Below, one piece after another: positions 26,545 to 37,192 of a DNA stretch of 64,000 nt. Source of the DNA: Strigops habroptila (taxonomy: Eukaryota > Chordata > Aves > Psittaciformes > Psittacidae); contig NC_044296.2 in assembly GCF_004027225.2 (NCBI RefSeq), forward strand, positions 3,578,796 to 3,642,795, read 5' to 3'. Position 1 is the first letter of the stretch. Each line of letters starts with the position of its first letter. Both the position numbers and the translations under genes were made by a program. The notes beneath the pieces are model-generated. The model saw only the letters and a program-made list of their open reading frames with translations, did not search any database and was not told where the DNA came from.

Positions 26545-28210
26545 GGGCCCCGGGGTCAGCACATCTGCCTCCGCCACCATTTCCTCTCCTTCAGCAGGCG
26601 ACACAAGCGCCCTCCCTCCTTCCTCCTCCTCCTCCTCTCGGGCCCCTCCTCGCCTCGCGTCCCAGCGGCAAAGCACCATCGTCCCCTCGGAAGCATCTCT
26701 CGGCCGCCCCGCAGCCGGAGCGGGGTTGGTTTCTATGGATGGTGTTGGGAGGGGGGGTGGTTTCCAGGCCTCTGCTCCAGCTCCGGAGCTCCTGACACTT
26801 GGGCAATGTGGTGCTGCTTCTGTTCATTTTTCTTTGTTTTGGTTTTGAAACATGGTCACTTGGGTTAAAGAAAGAAAAGAATCGTGTGTGGGAGATGTGG
26901 CCGGACCTCCACCTCCTCCTGGTGGGCTCCGACGGGGGGAGATCAGTGAAGGGATGGAGAAACTCTGCCTTGCGTGGCTGGGAATGGTGTCGCTTTCCCA
27001 TCGCTTTCCCAGTGCTGGGACAGGGGTTAGTGGCTGAGCGGGAGCGGAGCAGGGAGCTCCCTCCTGGCTCTGCTGAGGGTGGAGGAGAGGAGAGAGTTGT
27101 GTTTTATTGGGTTTCTTGTTAAAGAGTTGTGTTAAAGCCTGTTCTTGTCACACACTGGATGTTTATGAAGGGTCTTGATGCGTTGAGTGCGGGCAGAGCT
27201 CTTGGAGTGGGAGGGAATTTGGGGGGAGCTGCGGGTTGGGGGTGAATGGGGCCATGGCAAGCCCTGTCTTGGACCTTTGGGTGCCTTCCCTGGCTCCTTC
27301 CAGTGCAGGGCTGGGAGGCAGAGCTGCTGTGGCCAGGGCAGGAGTGGGGTCCCCCCCGACCCACCATCTCCTAAGGATGGGAATGAGTGAACCCCATCCA
27401 GGCTCCTGGTTTTCCCTCTCCAGCTGCCTCTTACCAAGTGCCCTTGGCTATGGGGGATGTAGCAGAGCCCGGGGGTCCCCATCGGACCCCCCTTGAGCCC
27501 CCCACTCCCCTGGGATGGGGCTGTGGGGTGCCAAGGCTGGGCCTGGCAGGGCAGGGATGAACCCCCCCAGTTGTCCCCAGGCCCCCTTGGCCTCACCGGG
27601 GGTCGTGGTCCCTCCTGGCCCTGTCCCCCCCTGCCCGGGAAGGACCTTGCGCACCCCATGGCTCCGGCTGGGCCCTGCTCTCACCTCGTTTTCCACCACG
27701 TGTGTGCATTGTTGGGGGACCCATCTCCCCCAGGCCCCTGCAGGAGGTGATTTGGGGAAGCTTGGTGCGATTTTTACCTATTTTCCTTCTTTTCAGGCTG
27801 GTTTTTTTTTCCCTGGTGGGTCCTGCTCTCAGCAAGGGGGGGCTGTCAGTAACCCTAAGGGGCTGCCAGGGCCCCCGTAACCCCAAACCCCTCATCTCCT
27901 TCTGCAGCAAAGGCACTGTCCTGCTGGGGACAACCACATCCCCCCACGGTAATCCCAGGGGGAGACCCCACATTTGGGGGGGTCTGTGCTCACTGGCTCT
28001 TCTTGGGCTGCTTGTGGTGGGTGGGTTTTGCCCCTAATAGAAATGGGAGGTGGGGAAGGGGCAGGTCTAAAGCTTTGGGGTATTTTGGGGTGGTTTCAGT
28101 GCTGGGTTTTGGAGGAGGGGGAGGCAGTTGTGGTGGTGCAATTACTTTTTTAGACTCAATATTTTCGTCATGGGGTGAAAAAAACCCACCCAAATAAATG
28201 GCACTTTACA
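26545..28210 (+). terminator. MAP2K2: MAP2K2 3' UTR and poly(A) signal
   Basis: No reading frame of interest follows the stop. The first clear AATAAA on this strand is at 28193-28198, giving a 3' UTR of about 1.65 kb. The exact cleavage site is inferred. Confidence 0.6.
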
Positions 28211-29980
28211 GCTAATGGGCCTTTTCTCTTCTTGGTTGTGCCCCGAGTAGCTTTAACCCCTCTGGAGCTGGGATGCTGCTGGGTTCTCCCTGGATGGGAG
28301 CGATGTTGGTGAATGTGCCTGGAGACTGGGATGCGCTGGTGGCTCTCGGTGCCAGCAGAAGCAGGGGATAAGAGGATGATCGTGGCATGAAGCATGGATG
28401 CGGGGTGCGAGGATGGAGCAATGCCCTAAATCCCACTGAGGGAGGCGGGATGGGCTCTGGGTTCTTTGGGGTGAAGTAGTTATGGCCAGAATCGGGCCCA
28501 AACCAGACAAATATCTTTATTTTGTGGAGTCCTTGTGCTGTTCCAGTGCCCACGGTGGCACTTTGGGGGGGTCCTGCTTTTGTTTCTGGTGCTTTGGGGT
28601 CCCCTGGGGAGGGGGGGTGTCTGTGCCGTCCTCCAGAGACCAGGATAAACTCACTCCCCCCATGGGAGCTGCAGCAGGTTATGTGATGTTGGCTTGGAGT
28701 CTTTGGGGGGGGCCCCCATTGGCTGGGTGTGAGTTGTGGGGACACATAAAGGATGGGGTACCCCAAACCCCACTGCTCCTACAGGACAGGAGGGGGGTGT
28801 TGGGGGTCCTGCCTCCCCCCCAAGACCTATGTGGGTGCTCTCTGTATGTGTTGGGGGCAGTTTTGGGGTGTCCCGGGCCTGGTGGGGCCACGCTGGGGCT
28901 TGGTTTGGGGCAGGGGGGGTCTGTGCACGTCCCTGTTGTGACGGGGGAAAGCGAAAGCAGCCGCGAGCAGGAGGCTGCGGCGCGTGGCTGGGCCCTGGGG
29001 TGCAGCCGGCCCCCCCCCCCCCCCCCGTGTTGGGGCCCTACAGCCGTGTTTCCCCATCCTGCCTCAGTTTCCCCACCTCTGGAATGGGGTTAATGATATT
29101 GAGCCCCCCCTAAAAACCCCTCTGGGGGGCTCCCGCTGGCCTGGGGGGGACACACACGGTGGGGTGAATGCTCCATGTGAGGGGCCAAAAAGGGGAGAAA
29201 TGGGGAATCCCGGGGCACTGTTGATCAAAACCTTCTCTTGTCTTTCTCCTCCTTTAATTAATTTTTCCTTAAATTATTACTAATTCCAGCGGAACCTGAC
29301 AACCTGCAGGAATCCAGCTTCGAGGAGCTGTTCACTCTGGAGCGGAATGGTGGGGGGCTATTATAGCCCTGCAGCTCCGGTCCTGGGAGGGGGGGTGTGT
29401 GCTGGAGGTGTGTGTCTGTCTGTGACCCCCCAACCTGGCCCTGGGGCAGGCTGGAGGTGGTGGCCGTCCCCTGTCCCCTCCCCTGTCCCCACAGCACTGG
29501 CTTCGAGCCCACCACTGACCTTGGGCAGAGCTTCTCTGTGTCCCCTTCCCAGTGTGGGGGGGTCAGGGGACAGCGGGGGACCCTGAGGGACAGGGAGAAG
29601 GGAGGGGACATGCAGGGGGCTGGGGTGACACGGGGTGGGGGAGGGCACATAAAGGTGTCCAGTGGGGTGACACAGGTGGGTTTGGGGGTGTGGGGAGGTG
29701 CCCCATGGGGAGTCACCCGGAAGGGGGGATAGGACACCTTGTGGGGTGACACGTGGTGGTGGTGGGTGGTGACACGGGGGGGGTTCGGGGGTCGGGAGGA
29801 AGTGCCCTATGGAGTGACATGGGGGGGGTGGAGGTGACCTGTGTGGGGTGTAAGGTGCTCTATGGGGTGACAGGGGGGTGGGTCGGGGGTCCTGGGGCTG
29901 CCCCATGGGGTGACCCGCAGGGGGTGACCTGGGGTTTGGGGGCACCTTGTGGGGTGACACGTGGTGCTGGGGGGGGGGGT
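28211..29980. other. MAP2K2-ZBTB7A intergenic region
   Basis: No convincing gene. A minus-strand AATAAA (28521-28516) could end a leftward transcript from the ZBTB7A island, but no exon structure was recognised. A run of about 18 C lies near 29011-29028, and a G-rich minisatellite starts at 29621. Open frames here are due to GC-rich composition. Confidence 0.5.
29621..29965. repeat. G-rich minisatellite (GGGGTGACAC units)
   Basis: At least nine copies of a GGGGTGACA(C)-type core are separated by variable G/T-rich spacers (for example near 29623, 29666, 29743, 29768, 29864 and 29951). It lies just upstream of the ZBTB7A CpG island. Confidence 0.75.
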
Positions 29981-31500
29981 CCGGAGCTTTGGTGGGGGCT
30001 GCTCGAGGGGTCCGCGGGGGGCTCTTAAAGGGCCCCGCACCCCAACGCGGCCGCGGCGCGCTGCGGGGGGCGCCCCCCGCCGGCTGCGAGGCTGCGCCCC
30101 GGGGCGGGGGGGGGCGGGCGCGGACGGGGGGGGTGGGGGGGGCGGTGCGCGGCCCCTTTAAGAGCGGGGCGGCCCCGGCCGGAGCAGGAAGAGAGCCGCA
30201 TACGGGCCTCGGCGAGCAGCTCCCGCGGGGCGGCCAGAGCCTGCTCCGCCCGCACGGCTCGGCCCGGCCCGGCTCGGCACGGCGCGGCCCGCTCCGCTCG
30301 CTCGGACCGCACGGCCCGGTACGGGGCTGGGGGGGGGGGGGAGAACGGCGGGGGTCAGGCCCGAGCCCGGGGCTGGGGGGGGGGTGGTTGAAGCCCGACC
30401 TCCCCCCCCCCCCCCCCCGGGGGCACCGTTGGGGCGGTGCGGGGTGGGGAGGGGGTGCGGGGGGCGCGGGCCGGGGGGGTTGGAGCGGAGCCGGGCGCTG
30501 CCCCCCCCCCGCATACGTTGTACTTGGCCGGGCCGGAGGGGGGGGGGGGTCGTGGATCGGGGGGGGGTGGGGGGGGAGGAGGGAAGGGCCCCACCGGGGG
30601 GGGTGGAGTGGGGGGGGGGGGTGCGCGGCGCGGGTGCTGCTGGGAGTTGTAGTCCGTCGTGCGCGCCGCCGCGCAGGTGCGTGCGAACGCGCGGACTACG
30701 GTTCCCGGCGTGCCCCGCGCGCGCGGCGAGTGGGAGGCGTGTTGATGGGCAGCGGGCGGGGCCAATTGGGGCGCGCCCTCCACCCCGCGAACCCCCCCCT
30801 CTCCACCAATCCCCCCCGCCCCCCCCCCCCCCCCGCGCCTCTCCCCTCCCCGCGCCCGCTTGGCCCTGCCCAATGGCGGGCGGCCGCGCGGGGTGCGGGG
30901 TGGCCGAGGACAAGCGCGGCGGGGCCTGCGCTACCCCGCGGGCGGGCCCGGCCCTGGGGAGGGGGGGGCCGGGCGGCGGCGGCGGCCGCGGGGCCGGGAC
31001 CTCGGCTCGGCGCCCCCCGCCCGGCCTCCATGGCCGCGGCCCGCCTGGGGGAAGGGGTGGGGTCGTGGCGCCCGGCCAAGGCTCCCTGTGGGCCCGCGGC
31101 GGGGGGGGGGGGGACCGACCCGGCCCGGCGGAGGAAGAGGGGGGGCAGCCGGCTGCAGGGTGGGGTCCCCCGGGGCGTGCGGCCTGCGAGCCCGGCCCCG
31201 AGCACCCCAAGGTCGTCTCCGTTGGTGGTTGGGGGGGGAGGGATCGGGCCCGGCCGCGCTGCCCCGGCGCCGCTCCGCGCGGTTCGCGGTGGTTTTGTGC
31301 CGTTCCTTATCGGCCCCCGGCCGGCTCCGCACCCACCCCCGGGTGCTGAGGGGGGGGCTGGAGGCCGCGCGGTTCGTAGCGATAATCCCCGCCCCCGCCC
31401 CCCCCGCCTTGCTCCGCCTCGGTGGCTGCGGCCCTGGGAGCTGGAGGCCGGGCCCTGGGGGGGCTCTGCGGGATAAACCTCCCTTGAGCTGCGCAGTGAC
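29980..31500 (+). promoter_or_regulatory. ZBTB7A: ZBTB7A CpG-island promoter and probable non-coding exon 1
   Basis: About 1.5 kb of very CpG- and G-rich sequence. A plausible untranslated first exon is about 30180-30318, ending CCCG/gtacgg. Two ZNF143/THAP11-type elements lie in inverted orientation: TGCTGGGAGTTGTAGT at 30638-30653 and ACTACGGTTCCCGGCGTGC at 30695-30713. CCAAT boxes follow at about 30772 and 30870. The two clusters suggest more than one start site. Many runs of 5-14 G make both assembly accuracy and G-quadruplex formation relevant. Confidence 0.65.
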
Positions 31501-31709
31501 CCGCGCTGGCGGAGCGGGGCATGAGGGGCGGCATCCCGCACCCCCCGCAGCCTGGGCAGGGCTGTGACGCTTCCCGGTGCCCTGGCTCTTGAGTTGGAGG
31601 TGACAGGTTGGGAATGGAGATCGTGCTTAAGGTACCCGCAGCTCTTGTGCTGAGCCCCCGCGGGAGAGCTGGAGGTTCCTGCTGGCTTCCCCGGGGGGTG
31701 CTGCAGCTT

Positions 31710-31805
31710 CTGGGCAACCTCATCTAGTTGAAGATGTCCTTGCTCATTGCAGGGGGGTTGGACTAGATGAGCTCTGAAGGTCCCTTCCAGCCCAAACCAC
31801 TCTCT
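31710..31805 (+). repeat. CR1 LINE 3' tail (ZBTB7A intron 1)
   Basis: GGGCAACCTCATCTAGTTG through GGACTAGATGAGCTCTGAAG to CCAAACCAC. A diverged sense-oriented CR1 terminus of another subfamily (AGATGTCC...CTCATTGCAGG). Confidence 0.85.
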
Positions 31806-34800
31806 GAGGCTGGTGGCAGGAGGCAAGGGCACGGGGAGATGGCTGTGGTGACCGTGGTGTGGAAGCAGAGGCAGGCTGCTCGCAGCCCGGGGAAAGGGCT
31901 GTGTTGTTTCAGTAGTGCAGGGAAAACCCTTGGACCTGAACATGGAACGGGACTCCTGGCACCTGGGACTTCCCCTTTACCAGTACTTCTAAATCCCAGC
32001 GTTCCCATGCTGGAAGTGCCTGGTGTGCACCCACAGCCTCAGCTCCTGGAGCGCCTCTTACATGCGGGGCAGCAACAGTTTCGGCTCAAGGACTCTTGGG
32101 AAGAGTTTGCTACCGGTCTGAGTTCAAGATTAGCCTGTGCCCGGTACTGTTAAACGTCTCTGCTATCGAAACCGTAACTCATTATATAAGTGCTTTATAG
32201 ACACGGGCAGAGGAGGTCTCTGCCTGGAAGAATTTACAACCTAATGAGGGCTGAAGTTGTGTGCAGCGTAGCAGCGGAGCTAAAAGGTCATCCCATGGCT
32301 GTAAAAAGTTCCTTTTTCCTTTCTTTTTCTCGAGGAAATGTTTTATTTCGGAGTGTTTCTGCTGGTCCCAGTTGGAAGGGGCAGCAAGTGGCCGCTTCTG
32401 GAGGCCGATCGGGGTGAGCTGGGCTGGTTTAGTTCTGGGGGGGGTTGCTGGAGATGTTGTGTTTAAACAGCTTTAAAAACAAAAAGGGGGAGACGGAGAG
32501 AAACTGAGCAGTTTATTAGAGAGGAGCCGTTCTTGTTTAATATTCATTCTGGCCCCTGTTTAGGCTTGTTCTGGTGAAAGAGGGAGTGAAGAGGCGCAAC
32601 CAAAACACTGGTGAGATGGTGGGATTTTTCCACCGAGCCTTAATTGCGTTAGTAACTTGGGGAGGGTTTTGCAAGGCATGAGCTCTTCATAAACTCGGCG
32701 GTGAAGGAAAGTAGTTCTTCGCTTTCTGCTGACCTGCAACTCTTGTTAAGGCTTTATTTCTGCTTGCTTGCTTTATTATTTGCTCTCATATGCACCTTGT
32801 GTTGTGGCAGTGGGCTCGATGATGAGCTTTAGCTGTGTCGTGGGCTTCGCGAGGCGAAGAGAGGTGCTGGGTGGAATTCCTTTGGCTCGGTGAAGGCAAT
32901 GGGTTTGCTTTTGTGTTTTGGGACTTTGAAAGCACAGTTGAAAGTTACAGTTGTTTTCCCAGCGTGAGAACCTGGATGTCGGCTCGGGACGCAAATCAGG
33001 GAAGAAATTTATGCCGATCCCAAGGCTCTGTGATGGTTTGTGTGCGCTGCCTGTCTTACTCCAGACATTGTTTGGTGCCTGAGTGCTGAGGTTTAACTCT
33101 TTAGAATCGGGTCCCCAGCCTAAAACGTCAAGTCGTCAAAACGAAAAACTGGGGCTGGGAGATGTCTGCGCTTGAGATGGAGCCTAAACTCTTGAGAACT
33201 GGGTTTAATCTTGATTAAAACTGACACTTGAGGGTTTTTTCCCAGTCTTGGGATGCTGCGTTTATGGAAAGAGAACTTCTGCGGCAAACAATTAGAATTC
33301 TACTTGTTATCTTATATAGTCAGAGCAATAAATTGTTGCTCTTCACTATGCTCTCAACCAGCCTTAACCTCAAATTTGAAGAGTCTGGTTTCAAACTGTA
33401 ATTAAAAGCCTTTTGATGGGGAAAAACTCAGGGAAAGGGGGAAAGGCGGGCAGGCTCTAGGATGAAGGGAAGTGTTTGTACCCAGTCCCGTGACCCTTTG
33501 ATCCACACCGGTGTGTGATTGTGCTCGGTGCTGCCTCCCGGTCGGCGTGAGCCGGTTCCCCATGTGTCTGTCCCGATACCTGTGCCTGGAGCATCCCGCC
33601 GATCCCAGAGGAGCTCTGGCAGGACGTCAGAGCGGGAGTAAAGGAGGTCAGACAAGCGTCGGGATCCTCTGCGAGTATCCAGGGACAATTGTTTCTCGCC
33701 CAGCTCCATGGCCGTATCGTCTTCCCTCGGTGCATAGTTTCAGTTTCCCTGCCTCCCTGGTGTCACTGCTGGCTCCTGTAGCAGCGCCCGGACACGGCTT
33801 CCATGGAGCACACGGAACAAAAGTGGTTTTATGCCTCAGATGGTGGTGGGGCTCCTTCCCCTGGCGCCCCGGTTGTGTGAGGCACTTGTGAATGTTCCTG
33901 GGAGCCTGCGGGCAGCAGCTCTGGGATGCAGGTGGAGGGGAACGCTCAAGATCAGCGTCCCCTCCGAACGTGACAAGGTGTGAGAAACTGGAAACTGGTG
34001 CGAGCTGCCCCGTGGCTGCAGGTGGGAGCCAAGGCCACGGTGGTGAGATGAGCCGCAGATCCCCTGGCAAGCAGCGGCTTTCTGACGCCGCTGCTTCGCC
34101 GACCCCTTAAAACATGCATCCAGGAGGAGTGTCGGGAGCGTGATCTCCCTGGAGACAGCCTTTGCTGTCTCAAATACTTTCCATCGAGCTCTTCGAAGCC
34201 ACGCACGGATCCGCGTCCCCTCCCGGCGCTTGTGGGTGGTTTCTTTGCACCTTCGGGACCATTTTTCACCTTCTTCCCACCCCTGCAGCTCTGTAATTCC
34301 CATCTGAAAGCACAGGAGATCCTCTCCCCGCTTTTGGAAGCGCTGCTGCCCTGCTTAGTGTCACAGCAGAGGATGCTGCAAGCGTCCCGGTGCTGCGTTT
34401 TAACTCCTTCTTGCCCGCTGTTAAACTCCAGTTGTGCGCCCTGTTTCCTTCCTGGTTCGTGCACTTACCAAATTCTCACCAGCAAACTGGAAACCAGTGA
34501 GTAGATATCTCTTTTTTTTTCCTCCTGTTTGCTTGACTGCCCGCCCAGCCCAGAGCTGGGCAAGCATCGAAAGTGGGCTTGTAGCTACAGGTTGCTGCTC
34601 TCTAGTTACCCGGAGCCTCCTGCCCCAACAGGCAGAGTACACGCGGTACCGGTTCAGCGTTCCCTCCCTTCATCCCTGTTGTGTGCTGAGGAGGGAAGGA
34701 AAGGAGCTCCATGGCAGGACAGCGTTGGTGGGGATGAAGCGTGTGGCATGTTTGCTCTTGGGATTCGCTTTTGCACGTCGTGTGGAGCCGAGAATGGCGA

Positions 34801-36944
34801 GACGAGCGCTCTGTTTATCCACAAACTAGGAATTACCTAAGGGACTGCCCTGCCTGGTACGCTCTGCTTTGTCAGGAAACTCCAGTCTTAGTCTTTATTT
34901 ATTTTTCCATTTTTTTCTCGCCCTTCTTTGTAGAAAAGAGGTCTTTGAGGTGCCATTTGAAGCACTTGGGTTAGTGCTGGACCTCCAAAGCTGAGGGCAG
35001 GGGGAGCGAGGCAGGAAACATCAGGGCTGTCAGAGGGGGAGGATGACGTGGAGGCTGCAAAGGGGAACCTGTGACATGGCTGTGGGGTGGGAGAGGGATG
35101 GGTGGATTTGGGGCTTGGGAGGAGCCGGGGTGGAAAGCAGGGTGTGCAGGGAGCAGGTCGGGAAGCAGATGGGGGTATTTGGGATTTGAGCAGTTCTTAC
35201 GGTTCCCTGTGTTTGGGAGATGGAGAGGAGCTGTAATGAGGGAGGGGATCGTGGGGTGAAGGGACAGTTGATGTTGGCCTTTCTCAGGGAAAGGGCTGCT
35301 GGTGACTTGGGGGGATTTTGGCCAGAGTGGGGAGCGCAGGATTTGGCCTCTGAGGGGGAGGAGGGTGTGTAAACACCCGCAGAAGCCCTTGTTTTCATCC
35401 AGCCTGATGTGCTGGTGGCCCCGCAGCCCTCGTGCTTTGCCCAGCGGTGGGTTAATGCTGGCGGCAGCTTTGCTTCTTCAGGACGAGTCTCCAGTCGCTC
35501 CCTTTGGCGAAGGGGCCGAATCCTGCCTTTTTGAAACACTGTCAGCTTATTCCTGCATGGATCCTGGGGCCTTCAGCCTTATGGGGCTTTTGAGTTGGAA
35601 AAGAAACCTTCCCTTTCCGTATGCACCGTGCTCATAGGCAAGAGCTGGTCCTTCCGCCGGGATTGAAACACACGGTTTCATGTCTTGCGTTCTTTTTTCC
35701 CCTCTGCATGCAACTCCTGGGGCTTTCTGCAGTATTCAGGAGCACTCGGGGCTGAATAGCAAAGGGGTTGGCGTTGTGCAGGATCCCCCGAAGCCCCCGC
35801 TGTGGCTTTGCAGGGAGCTGCTCTGTTGCCGTACGGCAGCAGCGGAGCTATGTGGGAGAGAACCCGTCGGAGGGCTGCGGCAAGAGGCGTGTGGGAACGC
35901 TTGGGCTTGGCTTTTGAAGAGTTTGTTTCAGCAGCAAAACAAGCAGCTTCCATTAACACCGGGGTGGCCTTCCCTGCCCGTAAACCAGGCCTGGGTGTTC
36001 TCTGCAGGCTGGGGGCTGCGTGTGGCTCGGATGAGGAGAGGAGCAAGGTCTGGGAGCAACTGGAGTGAAGGCAACTGAGAGCCTTGCTGAAGGTGGGTTT
36101 GGGCAGGGTCTGAGGGTCACTGGGTGGCTCTTGGCCTCCTCAGTGGATGGTGGCTCGTTTCTTCTTAGCATGGAGAAATTCCTGTTCCTTGGTGGCCGTT
36201 GGTGCCGCTCGGTGACAATTCCAGCACACAGACCTCATCTGATGGAGCCGGGACCATCGTGTTGAGAAACACCAAGGCACATCAATGATGCTGGTGCCGG
36301 GGGTGCTTCTAGCACGAAAGTAAACCCCTGCACCTCCAGAATTTCAAGGGATACACGTGGGGTCCTTGGGTCTGTGACTGCACAGGCTCGAACCGAGGCA
36401 CATTCCTGCTGGATTAACTACGGTCCCTGATGACAAAGGAGAAAATTGGCACGGAGGTCTGGGTGGAGTAACCAGTTCAAGCTCACCTTGCAACATCACA
36501 GAGGTCTCGGGACGTCCTGGTGGCTGCTGTCAGTGCTGAAAAGTGGGTGGCTTTGGGGGGTGGCAGCTCGGGGAGGCTCTTTGGCTGCGCTGGGATGGGT
36601 CTGGTGCATTCAGGGCCGCGGTGCTTTGTGGCGTGACATGGCAGCAGGAGCAGACCACTGCTCTGTCAGGATCTAAGGCTGCTTCTGGGTTCTGCCAGTA
36701 GTTGATGCTGCAGCGGAAACCCAACTTCCCCGTGTGCTGTGTGAGGCTGTGCCGTGCCCTGGAAGGAAATCCCTTCCCAGCAGTGGGGATCTGCAGCGTT
36801 GCAGAGCGTGATGTTTGGTCATCCCTCGTCTGGTTTCTTCATTGTGGAAGTGAGCTGCCAGCATCTTCAGAGACAGAGCCACGCTGTGATGCATCTCTGT
36901 GTGGTGAATGCCAGCAGGTCGAGGTGAAAGCCCATAGCCATTAG

Positions 36945-37192
36945 ATTCTTCCTCCACAGAGGGGACATCCAAGCTGGATGTGAGGAAAGAAATCTCTACA
37001 GGGGGTGGTAAAACACTGGCACAGGTTGCCCAGAGAGGTGGTGGCTGCACCATCCCTGGAGGCATTCCAGGACAGGCTGGATGTGGTTCTGGGCAACCTG
37101 GTCTGATTGAAGATGTCCCTGCTCATTGCAGGGGGCTGGACTAGATGAGCTTTGAAGGTCCCTTCCAACCCAAACCATTCTATGATTCCATA
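36945..37192 (+). repeat. CR1 LINE 3' end (ZBTB7A intron 1)
   Basis: About 250 bp sense-oriented with ACAGGTTGCCCAGAGAGGTG, GGATGTGGTTCTGGGCAACC and the tail CCATTCTATGATTCCATAG. It shares the CTCATTGCAGGGGG type with the copies at 31710 and 47379. Confidence 0.92.

Noticed and set aside
28212-28766. Minus-strand 184-codon frame near an AATAAA
   Set aside because: Low-complexity proline/serine content with no domain; only the poly(A) hexamer is of interest and is listed as a weak lncRNA hint.
29947-31476. A 509-codon open frame on the plus strand
   Set aside because: It lies in the ZBTB7A CpG island, is made of G/A/P/R-rich low-complexity residues, is matched by equally long frames on the other strand (for example 30158-31210), and has no domain. 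It is a composition artefact.
30696-31943. A 415-codon open frame on the minus strand
   Set aside because: Same GC-rich island effect; it also runs into a CR1 tail, so it is not a gene.
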